Assembly (NCBI RefSeq): GCF_003627795.1
Contig: NZ_CP032685.1
Coordinates: forward strand, 248,001 to 312,000
From: Rhizobium sp. CCGE531
Lineage (GTDB): Bacteria; Pseudomonadota; Alphaproteobacteria; Rhizobiales; Rhizobiaceae
Reading direction: 5' to 3'
Length of the DNA stretch: 64,000 bases
Below the pieces are notes generated by a model. That model had not been told where the DNA came from. It worked only from the letters and a program-made list of their open reading frames with translations, and did no database searches. Positions 62,332-64,000 of this stretch are shown here, in pieces. The position numbers and the translations under genes were made by a program. Position 1 is the stretch's first letter. Each line of letters begins with the position of its first letter.

Positions 62332-63792
62332 ATGAATGACATGTCCAGGCCCGGGCAGAGGGAGGGCGAGCGGAAGGCTGGCTCCCGCTCGCTGTCGTTG
62401 GCATTGCTCGTGGCCGGTGCCTTCTTCATGGAAAATCTGGATGGCACTGTCATCGCCACCGCGCTGCCGCAGATGGCCGTTTCCTTCGGCGCTCGCCCGG
62501 TCGATCTCAATATCGGCATGAGCGCCTATCTGCTGACGCTCGGCGTTTTCATTCCCATCAGCGGCTGGATCAGCGATCGCTTCGGCGCACGCCTGGTATT
62601 CACCACGGCTGTCGTCATTTTCACGCTCGCGTCCGTCCTCTGCGGCTTTGCCGATGGAGTCGGCTCCTTCGTCGCCATGCGTATCCTGCAGGGCATCGGC
62701 GGGGCGATGATGGTGCCGGTGGGCAGATTGGTCGTCTTGAACAACACGCCGAAGGACAAGCTGATTTCGGCCATAGCAACGATTACCTGGCCGGCACTGG
62801 TGGCGCCTGTCCTTGGACCGCCGCTCGGCGGCTTCATCACCGACCATGCGAGCTGGCGCTGGATCTTTTTCCTCAATCTGCCGCTCGGTATTCTGGCGTT
62901 CGTCTTCTCGCTCATCCTCATTCCCGAAACCAAGAGCACGGCGCGTCCGCCTTTCGATTGGATCGGCTTCATCGTCAGCGGCATCGGCCTGGCAAGCCTC
63001 ATGTACGGGCTGGAGCTGATCGGACGCCCCGATCCGGTATGGTTGGAAGCATGGGCCTATGTGGCCGCCGGCTTCATGCTACTTGCCGTTGCCGTGTTTC
63101 ATTTTCTCCGGACGGAGCACCCGCTCATCGATCTCTCCGGGCTGAGACTGCCGACCTTCGCCGTCACCATTTCCGGCGGATCGCTGTTCCGCACGGCTAT
63201 CGGTGCCGTTCCCTTCCTGCTGCCGCTGATGTTCCAGGTCGGCTTCGGGCTCAGCGCCTTTCATGCCGGCATGCTGACCTTAGCCGTTTTTGCCGGCAAT
63301 CTGGCGATGAAGCCGGCGACGACGCCCATCCTGCGCCGCTTCGGCTTCAAGCCGGTGCTGATCGTCAACGGCATCCTCAATGCCATCTTCATCGCAGCCT
63401 GCGCGCTATTTTCGCCCGACACGCCTCTCTGGTTCATCTTGCCGGTGCTGTTCATCGGCGGCATGTGCCGCTCGATGCATTTCACCGCGCTGAATACGAT
63501 CGCTTTTGCCGATGTTCCGCCCCAGCAGATGACCGGCGCCAATACGCTGTTCAGCACGGTCTTTCAGCTGACCATGGGCATGGGCATCGCCGTCGGCGCC
63601 ATCGGCATCCGCATCGGCCAGGCGATCAGCGCGCCGCTTGGCGCAAGCGGCATCGTTGCCATCGAATTTCGCCTGGCTTTCGTCATGCTGGGTATCATTG
63701 CGCTGCTTGCCGTGCTGGACTGCCTGCCGCTGGACCGCGGGGCGGGCGACAATGTCTCGCGCAAGCCGAAGCTGGCGAGGAAGGCGGCGTGA
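62332..63792 (+). CDS. DHA2-family MFS drug-export-type transporter
   Basis: The 486-residue membrane protein has a polar 20-residue head then FFMENLDGTVIATALPQMA (helix 1, DHA2 motif), GWISDRFGARLVF (motif A) and LQGIGGAMMVPVGRLVV (motif C). It belongs to the same family as the 59602 protein but is clearly divergent from it. It is predicted to export drugs or metabolites. The ribosome site is weak (GGAG about 13 bases upstream). It is likely controlled by the divergent GntR regulator. Confidence 0.88.
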   Translation: MNDMSRPGQREGERKAGSRSLSLALLVAGAFFMENLDGTVIATALPQMAVSFGARPVDLNIGMSAYLLTLGVFIPISGWISDRFGARLVFTTAVVIFTLASVLCGFADGVGSFVAMRILQGIGGAMMVPVGRLVVLNNTPKDKLISAIATITWPALVAPVLGPPLGGFITDHASWRWIFFLNLPLGILAFVFSLILIPETKSTARPPFDWIGFIVSGIGLASLMYGLELIGRPDPVWLEAWAYVAAGFMLLAVAVFHFLRTEHPLIDLSGLRLPTFAVTISGGSLFRTAIGAVPFLLPLMFQVGFGLSAFHAGMLTLAVFAGNLAMKPATTPILRRFGFKPVLIVNGILNAIFIAACALFSPDTPLWFILPVLFIGGMCRSMHFTALNTIAFADVPPQQMTGANTLFSTVFQLTMGMGIAVGAIGIRIGQAISAPLGASGIVAIEFRLAFVMLGIIALLAVLDCLPLDRGAGDNVSRKPKLARKAA

Positions 63793-63814
63793 TGATCGTG
63801 TCTTTCCGAAGTGT

Positions 63815-63955
63815 TCAGTGCGGATATTCGATGATGTTGTAGTGCAGCAATATCACGGGTATCGCCATCAGGATGATCAGAAGCATTGCGAAGCTTGCCG
63901 CACGCAGCATCTTCATCCGGCGGGCGCGCTGACCGGTCCAATCATATACTGTCAT
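63815..63955 (-). CDS. Small 46-residue membrane protein
   Basis: A minus-strand frame from ATG 63955 to TGA 63815-63817 encodes MTVYDWTGQRARRMKMLRAA then SFAMLLIILMAIPVILLHYN and IIEYPH. The basic N terminus and one long hydrophobic helix (about residues 20-40) suggest an inner-membrane anchor. An excellent ribosome site, AAGGAGGGG, lies eight bases upstream, which is the main support. It is below common ORF length limits. Function unknown; it converges with the MFS gene. Confidence 0.65.
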   Translation of the reverse strand: MTVYDWTGQRARRMKMLRAASFAMLLIILMAIPVILLHYNIIEYPH

Positions 63956-64000
63956 AATGAGCCCCTCCTTCTCTATTATTAGAAAGGCAACAAATGGAAC

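Overview
The window looks like a chromosomal or large-replicon segment from a Rhizobium-type alphaproteobacterium (Rhizobiaceae). The evidence is high GC, a complete rhizobial-style L-rhamnose locus (rhaRSTPQUK divergent from rhaDI), octopine/nopaline-type amino acid ABC components, many sugar ABC systems, and intergenic elements that resemble known multicopy rhizobial repeats. No rRNA, CRISPR array or intact tRNA was seen. One degraded 3' piece of an initiator tRNA gene lies near the left edge.

Left part (1-10 kb) is accessory. A truncated epimerase gene is followed by the tRNA-fMet 3' fragment (904-956), a likely integration scar. Next comes a minus-strand run of small-molecule enzymes: an epoxide-hydrolase-like protein with Asp nucleophile, two muconolactone-isomerase-like paralogs, a nitrilase, a haloperoxidase-type hydrolase and an NmrA-type oxidoreductase. 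It diverges from a GlxA-type AraC regulator. A frameshifted serine resolvase with a recognisable res-like region, a RelE/HigA-type toxin-antitoxin pair, an XRE regulator and a small hypothetical gene follow.

From 10 to 18 kb: a YhiN/HI0933-type flavoprotein; a TetR regulator next to an operon of Gfo/Idh/MocA dehydrogenase, DUF993 DapA-fold enzyme and TIM-barrel isomerase, with the same palindrome (TAACCATATGGTTA and a near copy) before regulator and operon; an orphan LivJ-type binding protein with a clear terminator; and an APH(6)-type kinase.

From 18 to 29 kb lies the L-rhamnose locus: kinase, mutarotase, two permeases, double ATPase, binding protein and DeoR regulator on minus, aldolase/dehydrogenase and isomerase on plus. 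A VapBC-type pair, a gamma-glutamyltransferase-like gene, an HpcH/HpaI aldolase and a 49-residue small protein follow (29-33 kb).

From 33 to 41 kb is a LacI-regulated carbohydrate unit: LacI, TIM-barrel isomerase, Gfo/Idh/MocA dehydrogenase and a complete CUT1 ABC transporter, with a perfect 18-bp palindrome and a second near-copy upstream of the enzymes. A methyltransferase and a glutathione peroxidase follow.

From 43 to 53 kb is a divergent unit controlled by a GntR/FCD regulator: polar amino acid ABC permeases and ATPase on one side; ureohydrolase, OccT/NocT-type binding protein, class III transaminase, gamma-glutamyltransferase-like protein and aldehyde dehydrogenase on the other. I infer uptake and breakdown of a guanidino acid such as 4-guanidinobutyrate through GABA and succinate semialdehyde.

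From 53 kb to the end: an IS6-family transposase N-terminal remnant; a second GlxA-type regulator divergent from an Ohr-type peroxidase and a Tat-exported epoxide hydrolase; an M81 (MlrC) peptidase with a ROK regulator; two DHA2 drug-export-type MFS proteins flanking a GntR regulator; and a 46-residue membrane protein.
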